Source: Hymenolepis diminuta (taxonomy: Eukaryota > Platyhelminthes > Cestoda > Cyclophyllidea > Hymenolepididae). From it: a stretch of 64,000 bases of DNA. Positions 37,232 through 52,200 of the stretch are shown piece by piece. The translations under genes were made by a program, and so were the position numbers. The notes under the pieces are model-generated. The model was given only the letters and a program-made list of their open reading frames with translations, was not told the DNA's origin and did not search any database. The stretch spans positions 1,012,296 through 1,076,295 of the forward strand of contig CAADRB010000011.1 of NCBI GenBank assembly GCA_900708905.1, in the 5' to 3' direction. Positions within the stretch are counted from its first letter, which is position 1, and each line of letters opens with the position of its first letter.

Positions 37232-40200
37232 CTAAAATAGATATAAAATCTTTAGCAATGACTCGTACTTCTCCAGATTCCCCCAGTTTACACAAACACT
37301 AATCGCGCCATCCATAAAAATTGTTTTATGGGAAATAACACGTCAAGTATTAAAACATTTGGCTGCATAACACTGTAAAAGACTAACTTTAGCTAAGCAA
37401 ACAACTAATGATGGCTTTAAATATTGCCAACCTAAGGCATCTGTTCTGGAAGTCCTTAACATCTAAGCTTCATCACTTTTAACCATTATAGGAGAACCTA
37501 TTTTATAATATGCCTTAATAACTCTATATCTAGATATTGACTATCGAACTCCAAAGGCGTTTTGAAGGTTGAAACAAACTTTACTGTAACCTTATTATTT
37601 AATATGCTTTGGGTGTGGAAGGAAATGGTAACGGAGAAGTCAGTCATACTCAAGTCGCTTTGTCGCCAATTATTATTACCCATAGTAATACAACAAAAAT
37701 TTACAATTTTTAATTGTGGGAAGCAAATGACATCGAATAACAGAGGCTCCAACAAATGATAAAGGGGAGGCGATCAAAAAGATACAGAGGGCAACGTCAA
37801 GGTATCAAAGAATCTTACTTTATTTGATATTTTGGTTCGGGTTGCACAATATTTACTAAATGGGCAGTTCACTTCCCAAAACTCCGATTTCACAGTTCTT
37901 TTCCTGGATTGCAGCAAATGCTTCTCAATAATATTTAGTGCTTACTGATCGGTGTTATTTAATCAAGAACGGTCGGTCTCGCCGCTTCACTTCACCTTTT
38001 CTTCGAGTGGTTGAGTGGAAAAAAATTCTCACATGCAGTTAATTTTTAGAGTTAGTTAAAAATTGTACGTCAGGAAAGCTCCGTAAGCTGTGTTCACTCA
38101 AGTTGAACGTCAAAATTTAATATAATAAACCGAAGAATGGAGAAAATTCAACATTATATGGAATTTCCCCATTAACTTTAAAAAAAAAACTTGAAATGAC
38201 GCAACCCGATCAGAATCAGCGAATTCGCTATTTATTTCCTTATAGAAATATTCAGAAACATTATATTATGACTAACTTTGCTTTTGTTAAGAAAGTATCA
38301 AAAGTGTAGACAAAACTGTCGATTCCAGACAAACCTCCCTATGGAATGTGATACTTATGACTTCCCTGGAGAAATGCGAGATCCTATAAAATAGGGCACT
38401 CAATTTCGCTTCATCGGATTCTCCTGACCTAATGTTAAACTTTATATGTTAGTTAAACGAAACTAAGAAATAGGGATAAAGGTCACTTTGTCAATGAATG
38501 GACAATTTCATATGCGTTTACTGTTAGATTTCGAAATTCCCAACTCACAACGAGATCTCAACGTGACCGGTAATTGGGATCTATTAGTAGATAAATAGAC
38601 TGGTTCATACAGCTGTTTTTGCGCTTGTTTATCGACCAAATTTGAGATCTTTTAAATTGTTTTAGTCTGGGTCGATAAAAGCAGTCGAAAAACCTTTAAG
38701 TGTTTTTTATAGCATGTTTATGTTGCCCAAGAAAGTGGCTTGCTGATTTTTATTGCTGTAAATGTTTGACATTTTAGATTTTTTAGTGAGACAGATTATT
38801 TGTATTCTTGTTGTTAATTCCCAGTCTTTTAGAGGAAATTGTACTCAAACGCTCATATTGAGAAGAACAGAAGCATTCCTTAACCCCTCTGATAAGAAAT
38901 TTTCTCAGACCCGTTATAAAAAGTGTTCGCAACAACTAATTTAGGCCAGGGGAGGGTATACTTTAATGAGAAACTCCCTGTTTGTGACCAGAATATACCA
39001 TCCACATTCACTGAATGTGCGCCTGTGAGCATCGATCACCCGATTTCTGACTTAGCAGACGTCCATGTTGACTACTTCACCACCAGTATACTCTGATAAA
39101 AATTTTCATTTCATAACTTGTCTCTAGTTCAGTTTTAATACGTTCAATCGCACCGTTTCCTAGATGTATGCCAATGAGTATCAAACCCAAAACCTCTGCT
39201 ATATTATCGGTAGCGACAGGACCTCAAATCGCCTCAAATCTACGGTCATTTAAAGTTGGACATACAGGCTTCAATATTAATGAAACTGGAGAGACAAACT
39301 GGTAGAACGTTACAAGCTTGTTATTTTCGAAAGTCTTTAACTGTATTTAATTTTTTCAGCATCCGATTTGACTCTAACTTTTTTATTCACTTGAAAGTCG
39401 CATTTCCTCTCCCGGAAGGAGGACAGTCAAAAAGACAAGGGAACACAAGCACAGAAGTATTTAGATTAGCTCCAAATGTGTCCTTTTTTGGGCATGAATC
39501 ACCCTATGCATATTTTAGAGAGGAGGAGGAATAAACAACTTTTGGGACGTACATAAGAGACCCGATCTCCTTCCTCTCCTGTTCTGAAGAATCATCTTAA
39601 TGGGTGGTGCAAGAGGTAATGAAGATCACAGCGGCATCTTTCGCCCACGCGCGGGTATGACTAAGGTGACTTTGGATAAACAACTGTTGAACATTCGAAT
39701 ACATGGTGGAAATTGACAAGAGGATTAATAATATCAGCTGGAATTTAGCTGATTTCCACAACTTACGAATTGTTAGAACCAAGGCACGAGACAACACTTA
39801 CTTAGAAGGAAATTTTTATCAGTTATAGATCTGTAGAAGTTTTCAAGAAAATAAAGACATGTACGTGTCGAAACTTTAATTCTTATTTTATAAATTAGAC
39901 TTTCAATAGCCACATGAAAAAATTCCTTCAAGACGTATCGACTTGAGAACGACTGACTTTTCCGCAGTCAAGTTTATCTCGTTTGTTTATTGAAATAGTC
40001 GTAATTGGCATAATATGCTAATGATCTAAAGCTTTTCTCGGGTCTTCTGGTTTAAGAAATCTTATATTATTCCTGTTCATTGATTGTTTTCTAAAAAGGT
40101 TTATAATTTTATTTCAATTTAACCGATTTGAAAGTAGAGCTACTTCTCAATTACTTTCCGTTGTCGCTGTTTCCTTTGAGACATTTTCTTAATATTCGCT

Positions 40201-43200
40201 CTCAAAGTTTCTAGGTCAGACATGAGGCAATTAAAATTGGATTGCACGACAGACATGTGATCTCAAATATTCTACTGAAACTGATGCTCAGTAAATTATT
40301 TATTAACCCTATATGTGTTTATTTAGGAGCAGGGGAAATCAGATCTGAGATATTGAATCCGTGACATAGAGAATCTGCTGGACACAAATTAGGCGCGTGT
40401 CCGTTTTATGGATCCTGGCTGAGCTGCTAAAGGGTAATCAAGCCGGCTTGGCAGCATTTAACCTTAACAATCAAAAACTAACGCTGACGACCAAAGTAAA
40501 AAAATCTCGAATAACCGAAGAAAAACAATCTGAAAATCCAAATTAGGTCGACGGATGGAAGATTAAGTGTATTTAAAATTATATAATTTGATTACTAAAG
40601 AAGTCCAACAAATGCAAAATTTCATATTGATGTTATATAAGTTTAGCCTAGGTCAGTGTCTCCCATTTAGATATTTGTCTTACAAGTGTCGACCATAAAT
40701 ATCAGACAAAGAAGTGATATAATTTTCAGACAGTTCCTACCATGATCCATAAACACAGACCACCTGAGTGGCTGCTCAGAAAAATGTATCCTATCTCAAA
40801 TCTTTGCTATGTTTGATATTCTCATCTACCTGGACATGGCTGTAGGAAGAAAAAAGGAATCAAAGCGGCATATTCAATCATTCAATTCGATCAAAAATCC
40901 CGAAATATCTTGGACAAGGAAATCAATGGATTAAATTACGATAATTAAGCTCTGGAAAATTCGGATACTACAAAGTGAATCATTCCACTATTTCGCGTGT
41001 TCAGATGCTACTTGCTCTTCAAAACTAATCTGGAACCGATCTTAATGTATTCAAATATCTAAAACCATGATGGATTTAAGGAGAAAAGGTATCAATCTCT
41101 TTACATATAAATTTTTGTTTTTAAGGTAAAGCCTTCAAATTGCACGCTCTCTTCCATTCAGATAATTTCATACTAAATTCTATTTTATATTTATATTTTA
41201 TCACCGATCTTTCCAACTATTATCTTCGACAATACTATTAATTTGATCACTTCTTTCAATCAAATATACTTTGTAATAAAATCTTATATATTTCACATAT
41301 AACGGTTCACCGTTAACTGTCTCAACTTTCCCTCCTGTTACATATTTATCTACATATTTTGTTTAAATGAATGTGCTTTAAATTTGACATAAAGCACAAC
41401 TTGTCTCTATAGATTTCCTCCTGCAACATGGAGTTACAGAAAGTACCTTCTGTGTTATTTCCACAGTCATTAGTTTTAAAAGGGCAAATTAAAACATAGG
41501 GAGATTTGACAGGAAGCGTATTAATGGGAAAAGTTGGGCTGTACTTCTGTACAGCCCCTATTCATAGTCGGAATTATCGTATACAAACTCATCCCAAGCC
41601 TACACCCATGCACTTTAATCATCCAGTACTATTTTGGAATTTTCGAAACAGAGACATAGGGATGGGGGATATGAAAAAATCTCACCGTGAATCATAAGTT
41701 TGTAAAAGAAATCTGTCTTCGTCCCACTCTCATATATATCTTTGTTTGTTCTGTCGACACATTCCCCGATCGCATGGATTGTCTGAAAACCCGACTGAAA
41801 TGGGACGCTAGAAGATATATAGGTATTAATAACATGTTCCGTCCTAGAATTAATAGCTACTACGATGCTATAGAATGTGGAGTTTTGCTGCGACTTAGGC
41901 GGGAAAAGACGGATTTTTACGTAGAAATAGCATGAATGTATGGGTAGATGCATCATTGTTGTATGTATAAAAAATCGATGGAACCAATAAAACAAATTCT
42001 ATTGGCAATTCGTAGACGTACAGTCTATGTGTGGAGCAATTTCCTATTTTCAGGATCCCTTCTGTACGATCCTTTAACTCGACCTGTGACGTACTATGAT
42101 AAAGTAGATTTGTCAGTCAATGTTTGAAGCTGCGTGCATCGTGAGCACTAGAGGAGCGCGCTAACTACCAAAGGAGAGCAGAGAATGACTAATGATAGCT
42201 ATAAAGGACTAGACGTAGGCTAAAGCGGATTATATAGAAAGCATGAGGTAAGTGACGAAGTTTAGCAAGAGAATTCTATAAAGAGGGAGGGGGAGGGGGG
42301 GGGGAGTAAAAATAGATAAAATGGAACAAGATAATAACTGGAAGTTAAGAGAATAAAGGAGGGCTAAAACACTGTCAAGGGTGATTATCGAGTGATCGAA
42401 TCCACTAAATCCAAACAAGTACGTGCCTTCAAATACTGATACTTATTTTATGTTTCCTTCCCTTTTATATTGGAAATAACGTTTATTTATAAAATTGTTT
42501 TTCCGAACCGATGAATAACCTTATACATTGAACAACTTTCTGAGGGGACTGAAAATAGTTCAATAAAGCCCTAACATCTTCAAATTTGACTTCTCCTCTT
42601 TGGTGGTATTTTGTGAATATTTTGGGATTTAGCTGGAATTTCATTAAACATATTATTATTAAAACGCAGCCATAGGACACTTCATTCGGGAGTGGTCAAG
42701 AAGACGCATCTCCGCCAGTTGACCAGATTAGGATATATATAAATGAATGCTCAATTTTAAATAGTATTTACCAGGGCCTTCGCTTATCATATTCTCGATT
42801 ATCCATCCTGACTTTACTTAATATCACTGCATATATCCCCAATTATAATTACTAAGGCCTATATGGCGACTCCGCAATTTTCTTTAAAGAAGAGTTGGCT
42901 CTTAGACTTAATCTAAGTTCATTTACACTTGAGACTGGGAGATCTTCACATTCTAATAATGCCCTCATTTGTTTACATATATCCGAGAATTAAACTCTTG
43001 ATATTCACTGATTATATATTCTCTCAGACTGGGATTAAGCCCGGATAAAGCAGAATACCAGACGTGAATGTTTATCTCAATGGGGCGGTGGAGATAAATT
43101 AACACAATGCACGTGCTGCAAGGTGACGTTGTCATGGCTGAACACGAACACCGATGAGACAGACATTTCACTATTTAATAGATGCGGATTTTTTAATAAA

Positions 43201-46200
43201 TCGCATTAAAATGTAAAAGGACATATAGTTGGGATGTCTGATTAAATGTCATTTTGATGTCTGAATATTAGGAAGAGAAGTAGAAAGGCTTCATAAAGGC
43301 TTACTGAGAGGGCAGCTCCAAAGGTATAGAGGTTTTAAATTCCAGATTCTCTAAATATGTATAAATATATATATTATGAGTTCGTTTGAAATCGTTAAAG
43401 TGAGCGAGTAGGTAATCTTATTTTTTACCGACGCAGAAACCCGAGTTGAATGGATATATTGCGGAGAGTGGCCGTCTATCATCACCCAAAGCCATTTTGA
43501 AGTTAAAATATTTGAGGAATACCGCGACACTCAGACATCTAGAATCAGGCAGGAGTTATCATCTAGACACTTTTATCACAACTTGTAAATCCAGCTCTTT
43601 GCGAACCGATAGAGTCCTGAGTTCAAGTTTACCACTTAATTCAGCACAGAAAAGTCATCAAGTCTGGAGTTATTATAACTATTCTGCTTTCAATTACGGA
43701 AAATAGACAGCAGTTGGTTATTGATTTAATTCTTAAACAGATTCGAAAGGAAATTTGCAGATCAAAAGTTTAATTTTACTTCGATACTAATATTAAATCT
43801 TAATAATAACAACGCCATTGCCTATATAGAATACAGCGCGATTGAAAAGGTCACTTCATATGAGGATCTCTAGAATTTTAAATGGTCACGAACGCCTCGA
43901 ATTATCCACATATTATGAACTAAATAAAACAGCAATTTGAATGCAGAAATGAAGATGAATCATTACAAAGACCAATGCAATGACTGTTTGGCAAAATGCA
44001 AGGCTATAGATTCTGTATTGGAATCCCAGGCAGTTTAAGAAACTGTGGACGAATGCTTATGTGCTATTCTAAATTTAAAATAAAAACCCATACTACTGGA
44101 GTTCCTTTAATCTCCCAGTTTTATATAAAATTGGGAAAAAATAATTAAATGACTGAGATTGATAAAATTGACCTAATTATTTAGTTGAATCATTTCAGTT
44201 GATATTACCATTCTAAGATCCGACTGGATAGATGCAAGGTTCTATCATCACTTGAAGTCATCTTGAAATTCAAAAAGCAGGAGCGGTGCAGTTTTATTCA
44301 GACTCCATGAATCAGTCTGAATATCAGTCAAAATGTCTGAATGCATGGATTTACTCTAACTCCTTGCAAAAGTGTAGAGATCTTAGTTAAAATTTACTGT
44401 TTCTTTTAACACAGAAAGGTCATCAAGTCTAGAGTTGCCAAAATTGCTCCCCTTTTCAAGGTCATTAGTATACTACATAACTCAAAAACTTAAATATAAC
44501 AGATTCAGCTGAAAATTCATATACGAACAGTTTAATTGCCTAAATTAAATGTTAAAAAGGAAGATCATAACAGAAACAAGATGTCACGAAAAAAAGTCAC
44601 TCTATATTTCGTTATGGCAAACAGTTCCTTTGCATCATATAAATACTGCTCATAAAAGATATTGAGTTATCCCCTTGATAAAAATCAGATCCGCCCTAAT
44701 TTGCCGTCTCAAATTTAACCATGAAGACATGATAAATTACTAGCTAAGGTTTACGCCATATTACGATTCTCCACTATTCAAACAAGGCTCTTAGTCTGCC
44801 ACTTTGTGTACGCAGGAGAGGGTAGTGGTGACACGAACAATGGACAACAGCTTGTTCTACACTCCCCCTCCCTCCACCCCTCTATACCCGAATGAGTCAT
44901 GCACGCATACAAAACAGCAGGGGATCGAGTGAACCAATCAGAAGAGGTGATGATGAGTGAGATAGGGTGTGACAAAATAACCAACGCTGAATGTGGTTGT
45001 TTGGCCGGACAAAGTTGACTAATGCTGTGCGTCCACACTTTTTACCAAGAATTTGTCTTTGTGAAGGAGCGAGACTCCGCCTCCGTATGAGCAAGCCACC
45101 AGGAGTGTCCTTGAAAAGATTACTATTTAGGTTTGGTAAATGATTTTCTCGATACACAATTTGCATCCGGACTCTCTATTAAGAGGACACCCAAATTTAG
45201 AAATTTGAAAATATTCACAATGAGATCTTGTGTTGTATTAAATCAAAATCAAGGTGCCGAATATGAAGCTATGTATACCAATTTGTCGTCCAAACCTCCA
45301 CAACAAAAGTGAATTAAATCGGTTACATTATTGCTAAGACTAGTCGTACAGATTCTAATGTAAAGCCATGGTGACATTGTGACAAAGCCAGGCAAATACT
45401 GAGATAGTGCTTCGGCTAGAATTCACTCAGGTCTAGTAGAAACTTAATTAGGACTTNNNNNNNNNNNNNNNNNNNNNNNNNNNNAATATATTAGCTTAAC
45501 AATGAATTACTATAGTGACCAGCTTTTATCATAAGGTCACTACCAGGTCCATTCTAATGTCGTACTTTTGTTCCATCCAGGCCAACAATCAAGAGGAGAA
45601 GGTGCCTTCTCTTCGATGAGACGTGACAGATGACGTCACAGACTACCTGTGCATTTTCCATTCTGAGATAAAACCTGTAAGCTGTGGGTGGAACGAAATT
45701 TCCTGTTTCTAGTTTATTTAATTATTTAAAAGTCTGCCTGTGGTTTGATCATCTACAAAGTTCGCTCAAGTAGATCCAGACCAGCAGTATTTAATTATAA
45801 ATACGCTATTGGAAATCCTAACAGAAATATCAGAAAACAAAGACTTTAACGAAGGTATTTAATTTATTTTGGAGCTTATTCTCCACATGAAACATAGGAC
45901 TAAAATGTATGAGAATTGGAAATTTTAACAAGTGAACCTTCAATATAATAGTCCTAAGAATACTTCTCTAAGAGTTCCAAATACCTCTGTTAACAAGGAT
46001 TGATATTTTATTTGAGTTGGAGAAAAGCATTTTATAAAATTCACTTTCAAAATAAAGCAGTAAATATAGTTCGTTTCCATTGGTAAATAATGTCTGTGTA
46101 TCCTTATCAAATCCCAGATTATATCAGGAGCAACAAAAGTTGTTAATAATATTGATCTAGAGACCTGTTCATGTATCCTGATTGTGGTCGCAATGTGGTA

Positions 46201-49200
46201 TTTTTTTAATCAAGTATATTATGTGTGTGCTTGTTTATATAAAAACACAGCCAAATATCGCCAGAAAACGTGGTGCATGCAATGCAGGAAGTATTATGGT
46301 TAGATTTAAACAAAAGAGACACAAAGAGATATTTATTTATATCCATACAAACAGTGTATGAATCAATAGCTAACACCTATTTTAAAAGATTTTAAAATAT
46401 TCGCACACATTTTACATCGTAAAGTGGGACCTACTTGAATACCCAGCTTCTCGGATTGTAAGATTGAGAGGGTTAACAAATTCTTCTTCAATTTCACAAA
46501 ATCCTACTTCACTTCCATTAGCGGATATCATCTTTGGTAGCGTGTCGACCCAGCGGTAGTCTAAAACGAATTAATTAGGGAATAAATAACTGAATCAAAG
46601 TTGAGAAACGAATGGCTTACATAAGAAAATCTAGAGGGTGATTAGAAAGTAACGCCTCATAGGAATCTCTATGTTTAAATGTTCAAAACGAGCCAAGTTA
46701 TAAGAACGCTATAAAAAATCGGAAACAAGTTGTTCAAGTCCAAAATTATTAAATAGTCTTCGAAGAGGCACACGCTCAAATCGATGCAAAGAATACTAGG
46801 AACTACTATGTGGATTCTCTATTCCGAAACTGCAAAACAATGCTTTCGTGTAATTCGAGCTCCAAATAAAGCCATATGGCTTATGCGTCATCGTTATGTT
46901 CCTTTTATACAAACTAACTCACTAATAGTTGAGTTTTTTGACTAGTTCTCAACACTTCAAGTATAAATTCATTGAATTTCAGGGTAAATTTGAGTGACTG
47001 AATCGAAATTGACAATGGAATGTACAAATGATATCCGGAAATTTAAGAATCTATACTAGTTTGGAAAACTATATCTACTTCAATTGTTTAAGAGAATCTT
47101 CAGGGCCGAACTAAATAGCTATTCAGAAGGATTAAACGGTGGGGAAAGTATTTGATCTAAGTCATTTTTTGAAAAACATGAAGATCATAAAAAGAAGACT
47201 ATTTGTCACCTTCTAGAAGGTGTCAGACAATTACTGGATAATGACACTTTTTACCACATTTTGTTTCTTTCTATCTGGGAGAATAATTATACAACGATTT
47301 TCCTACATAGAATCCAATTAAATACGTCGTCAAAGTAACGAGAACCGAATTCACCAATTTAGAAGTTAAAAAAGCTGATAGCTAACAACTATTCCATGGA
47401 GTAAAACAAAAAATAGTGAAAGAGATGGGGGAGAGGAGATGAGAGGGAAGCGTAGGAGCAGATAAAAGTCAAGCATATGTATGCATGTGTATGTAAGTGG
47501 AGATACAGACAGTTTATATGAAACATTTGGGAAAGGACGGGCATGAGGATATGAAGTCAAGCATACTTCTAAATGAAACAAGGCAGCTATAGAAAAGAGG
47601 AGAATTGATAAACTTATCAAGACATGACAGATAAGGGTATGAGTCATAGAGACGTAAAAGTGAAAAATCAACGTATTTTCATAAGGAATGAAAATAAAGG
47701 AAAATAAATAAGGATGACCCCTTAAAATTTCGATAGAGGAACGGCTTCGTGACCACTTAAGAAGTGATAACTTACCACTAATTCCATTATCAAGAAGTCG
47801 AGCCTTGTCCGTCAGGTAGAGCAATGTGTCTCCTTCGTCAAAACGAACTGGAATTTCCAGTTGGAATGCAAGATCATTCAAATCAGTAGCTCCAAAGTTC
47901 TCTACTAAATAGACGTGCTCAAGCCGAGGACCGACATCATTGCCTAACACGATTTTCGTCGAAGCTGTGTCAAAAGAAAGCTATTGACGATTAAAATCAC
48001 AAATTCGTAATCAGACGTTTCGCATTATTGGCCGTATTATGCTAATTTCCAAGTCACGTAAAATCAAATACAATTTACGTATTTTGACATCAACAAAGCT
48101 TATTTTTATTTGTGGATTTTTAACACTTATGAAAGTATCCTTATTGGGGAATTTTCAGAACTGAAACAGAATACTTCCATGCTTTATTGATAGAGAAATA
48201 GGGAAAGAGATTAACATTCGAAGACACGATTTTCCGTAAGGAGATTTTCTGAATCATTGAACTTGAGTTCGAGATATTTTAATCTCTTAAAATAAAATTT
48301 GTTTTAATTAATTCATTTTGGATGCATGGGTAAAATTGTTCATGAAATCAATTATAACATTACCAACTAAGCAACTTTAATAATAAGGTAGACTTAAAGT
48401 AATAATGCTTTAAAATGTCGTTAAAATACCTATTACAGATCAAAATCAAAGCATCATTGAATACACGCCAAATGCAAAACAAATTCAATGTCAAATCTAA
48501 GGATATTTGTGAATTTGATAAAATTTCTATAAACTGAAATTAATACCAATGATTTTTATGCTAGAATGGCGTTCAAAGTAATTTGGAAAATTCCCTCCAA
48601 ATTCGAAGTACCCCAAATCGGTGCATTAAATGCACCATCATTATAAGATAGCGTCGGTTATGATGTTTAGTTTTCCGAATTCGATATGCGACAACATTTA
48701 TACAAAACTGCGTCCAAAATGCATCATTTTGTAGCCTACGTACAAACACTTAATATTCCCTGGTGGAGCTGCGCCAGTAACTGATCGAATGAAAGAGGAT
48801 CAAAATATAAAATACAACTCTTTCATAAAACCGATTGCTTTATTACATCTTTTCCACAATGATGCTTAGGATTTCTGATAACAAACTACTAAAAGCTCAC
48901 TTAAATAATGAGAGAAGGCCGATCTTAAGAATACACGTTTTCTGGGTACATAGGTGTCAGGATCCAGCTTTATGGATCCATTTGGCAAAAAACTAAAAAT
49001 TATTATCGAGCAATTACCTAGATCTATTATAATTCCATCTAACAATCAAGTAGCCTTCTGTAAATTCTGAAATGCTAAATGGTCAATTGCGACTGTAGGC
49101 CTTCTTTCACTATTAAACGAATGTGAACTGGTTTATGAAATACAGGATTATGAAAATGTAAACAACCACAAATCCTCGCCCATAAAAACCAACACCCGAT

Positions 49201-52200
49201 GCAATTACCACTCAAGTACCTCTAAATGTTAGTGTTAACTGAACAAAACAATCCCAAATCCTCAAGAATAATGAGGCACCAATGACCTACAAAGGAATCG
49301 TTGGTTCTAAGGCTGAAATCACAAAATTCCACAAGCCACTACCTACCTTACATTAAATTTAATACAGAAAGCTTACCATCCCTATCCAAGTCCATAACTG
49401 TAAGCTTCACAAGGTATAAAAAGGGGGTGAATAAAGATCCTCGTTAAAATTTAACCTAAAACTTTGGCAATTCACACAAAGGGATATAGAAGGTTCAAAC
49501 AATTGTAAAGGCAAATGATTTTAGATCTAATAATATTCCATATAAAAATAGAGGGCATACATTTATTGCATTTTGAGTAGCAAAGTTAAACACGTTTCAC
49601 GAATAAAACTGCACCATTTCCCCCATTCAAATATTTGTCTCTTAGTACGACTAGTGTGCCTGCTAAAATATAAATATCGAAAATGGGTAGACTTACAAGT
49701 GAGATGCGGTGGTTCCTTTCGTTCATCAACAAGGGCAGGCGGAGCAGCGCCAGGATTAATCCTAACTTGAGGCTTATATATGACATCGAAAATCGACACT
49801 GCAACATTTGTCACCATGGTGGGATCTTCCATAACAGAAGACACATTCGCCAAGATTCCCGGACTGGTAATTTTACGCATTTCATCTAAATCACCGCTTT
49901 TTTCTTCTTCGTACCTCACTGGGGCTAATCCAGAAAGGAAGGTGTTCACAATGATGAACAATTCTTGATATGGATCAATAGCGGTACCTTGTTGAGAAGA
50001 AATCAATGCAGCGGCTCCAATGCTAGGAAGATTAATAGACCATTGACTACTAGGTCGATCACTAGTCGCCAACAGAACACCAGTAGCGGCATCCCTCAGT
50101 TCAACTTTGTTGATCAGGACTCGAATTCCTGGTTGGGTTTCATTTTTCGGCCATCCTAGTGCTTTAAGTAGTACTCGAACACCTTCAGATCCTGTAGGAC
50201 CGTTATTCCGGAGAACAAACGTAAGAGTCTGGTTGGCATCTTCTCTTCGTCCAAATTGAACAGGACTATGGGAATCGCTTCCACCATTTATGGATACTTG
50301 GAGATCTGCGCTACATTTTGGATGAGGGGGACAGAGGTAGGTAGGTGGTGGAAGTTTCCAGACACAATCGGACCAGTCTATGAGAGGTTGGACGGATTTT
50401 GGACAACTTTGAGTGTATCTATCACACTGTGAATCGGCAAGAATTGATCGGAATGCTACATGGAGAGGAATAGTGTCCAATTCCATAAACTGAGCATCTT
50501 CTTGAGCTTGTAGTTTAGCATCTGCGGAAACACTTCCACTAATGCCAACACGGATATCAGATATCTCCTCCAAACTAAATCTAGGTTTAGCCGGGTCGAG
50601 TTTAAAAGACTCCTTTGTAAAAAGCAATTCGTTCAGAAAATCGCTAGCGTTTGGGTATTTGTTGAGGAAATCATAGCGTTCTAGCCATAGAATGTCAGGA
50701 TTCACTTGATAAGATCGAGACTTGAAGCTAGAAGGTGCAGGAAACGGTTTTCCACTGATGGAATCGATGAAATTCACAGTGAATCTAACTGTAATAATAT
50801 CGCCTTTTCGAATTTGATTGGCGGTGACCCGAGGTCGAAATCTGGAAACACATTTTGCTCGAAGTCGAAGAGGAAGAGAGTAGAGAAGGAAAGGGACTTT
50901 GGGATCAAGTGTTGTCACCACTAATTCTGGTCCACCGTCAGAATCTATATCGATGCTTCGGCTGAGTGACACTCCAAATCCGGTTGCGTTATTCGGTGCT
51001 TCTAAAATCTAGAAATAAACCGCATTTAAGCCAAGTTTTCTGCAGAAACAGGTCAAATAAAAGAGAAGAATACTTTCAAAACGCCTATAAGAGAAGTTTA
51101 CAGTTTTTTTAGATGACACCAGAAGGAAAGTTAACTGTTCAGGTTAATTAATATAATGGCTCTCCCAGGATTTACGAGAAGAAAAAACGAATAATAGTTA
51201 TTTTGTAGAATGAATTTAGTACCCTTAGACTCAATTTAAGAGGCTTAAATAACTGCAAAGCCACACTTGTCTTTAGTCAAGGGGAAAACATCATTAAGCC
51301 TCTTAGTGAGAATACGAATTCTATCACCACTTTGCTTAATCAGACTTAATCGGTTTGGTTGGCCATTGCGCTCCCGGGCGTATACCCATGGGGTATCAAA
51401 CCCATGATGTCTGACTTCGAAAATGAGCATGCTAACCGTTAAAATGCGCAATTAGCATCATATAATAGGATGAGTTCTCGTCGTGTTATTAACAGGGGGA
51501 GAAAGTTCGTTTGTGAAAGGGTGATGTTTCTAGTACTATCAGCAAATAATGCCTAAAGTTTATTATTGAGAAACAAAAAAGCAACTTGAATTATTGGTGA
51601 GACGAAACTAGGCAAAGCCTAACTATTTTGTGAATATGCAATTCTCCAAATCTGTAGGTGACTTGTTGAAATTGAAAAGATTATGGCAATCGCATATAGT
51701 GCTCAAGCATTGGCTGTCAACATCGATCAGATAAAGCAGTTATTGCAGTGGCGATTGATTAGCTAATTCCCAGTCTTTCCCAGATATTTATATCTATCCC
51801 CGGTTTGTCCATATATCCTAGTTCTTTGCAAATAAAGAACCAAGAGGTTTGATTCTTAAGCCGCGGATAATTCCATCAATAATCATCAGTCTTGCCCGCC
51901 TTTTATAACCTCGATCTTAGAGGAGTAGCTAAAGTCTAAGGTGTCGTAGTTTATAGGGGTCGGCTTCTAACTGAGAAGCTCACGATCGGACAACGGAAAG
52001 GAATCGACTAGCCTGATCGCTTATTTACGTCACCCGACGTGTATCTATTGTTTGGAATCAATCTTGAATGATTTTGCACTCAGTCTCGCAACTCATCTTC
52101 ACCATTCTGAACCGGTACCAAGAACCAAGAATTGGAGTTTGTGGTCACTGGTAATAAGGGTGGGCTTATATAATTATGAAAAGCAATCATTTAAGAAACT

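Noticed and set aside
37232..37298. Upstream extension of integrin exon 5 to another AG at 37299-37300
   Set aside because: That acceptor would need phase 0, but the preceding exon ends in phase 1; the acceptor before 37231 fits the phase and has a better TTTTAG context.
46625..46900. GGGTGATTAGAAAGTAACGC, similar to some mariner-type ends
   Set aside because: No matching inverted end or transposase fragment was found nearby.
47366..47950. 194-codon minus-strand open frame
   Set aside because: Only the part above 47776 is integrin exon 3; the rest is read-through past a good donor (gtaagtta) into a repeat.
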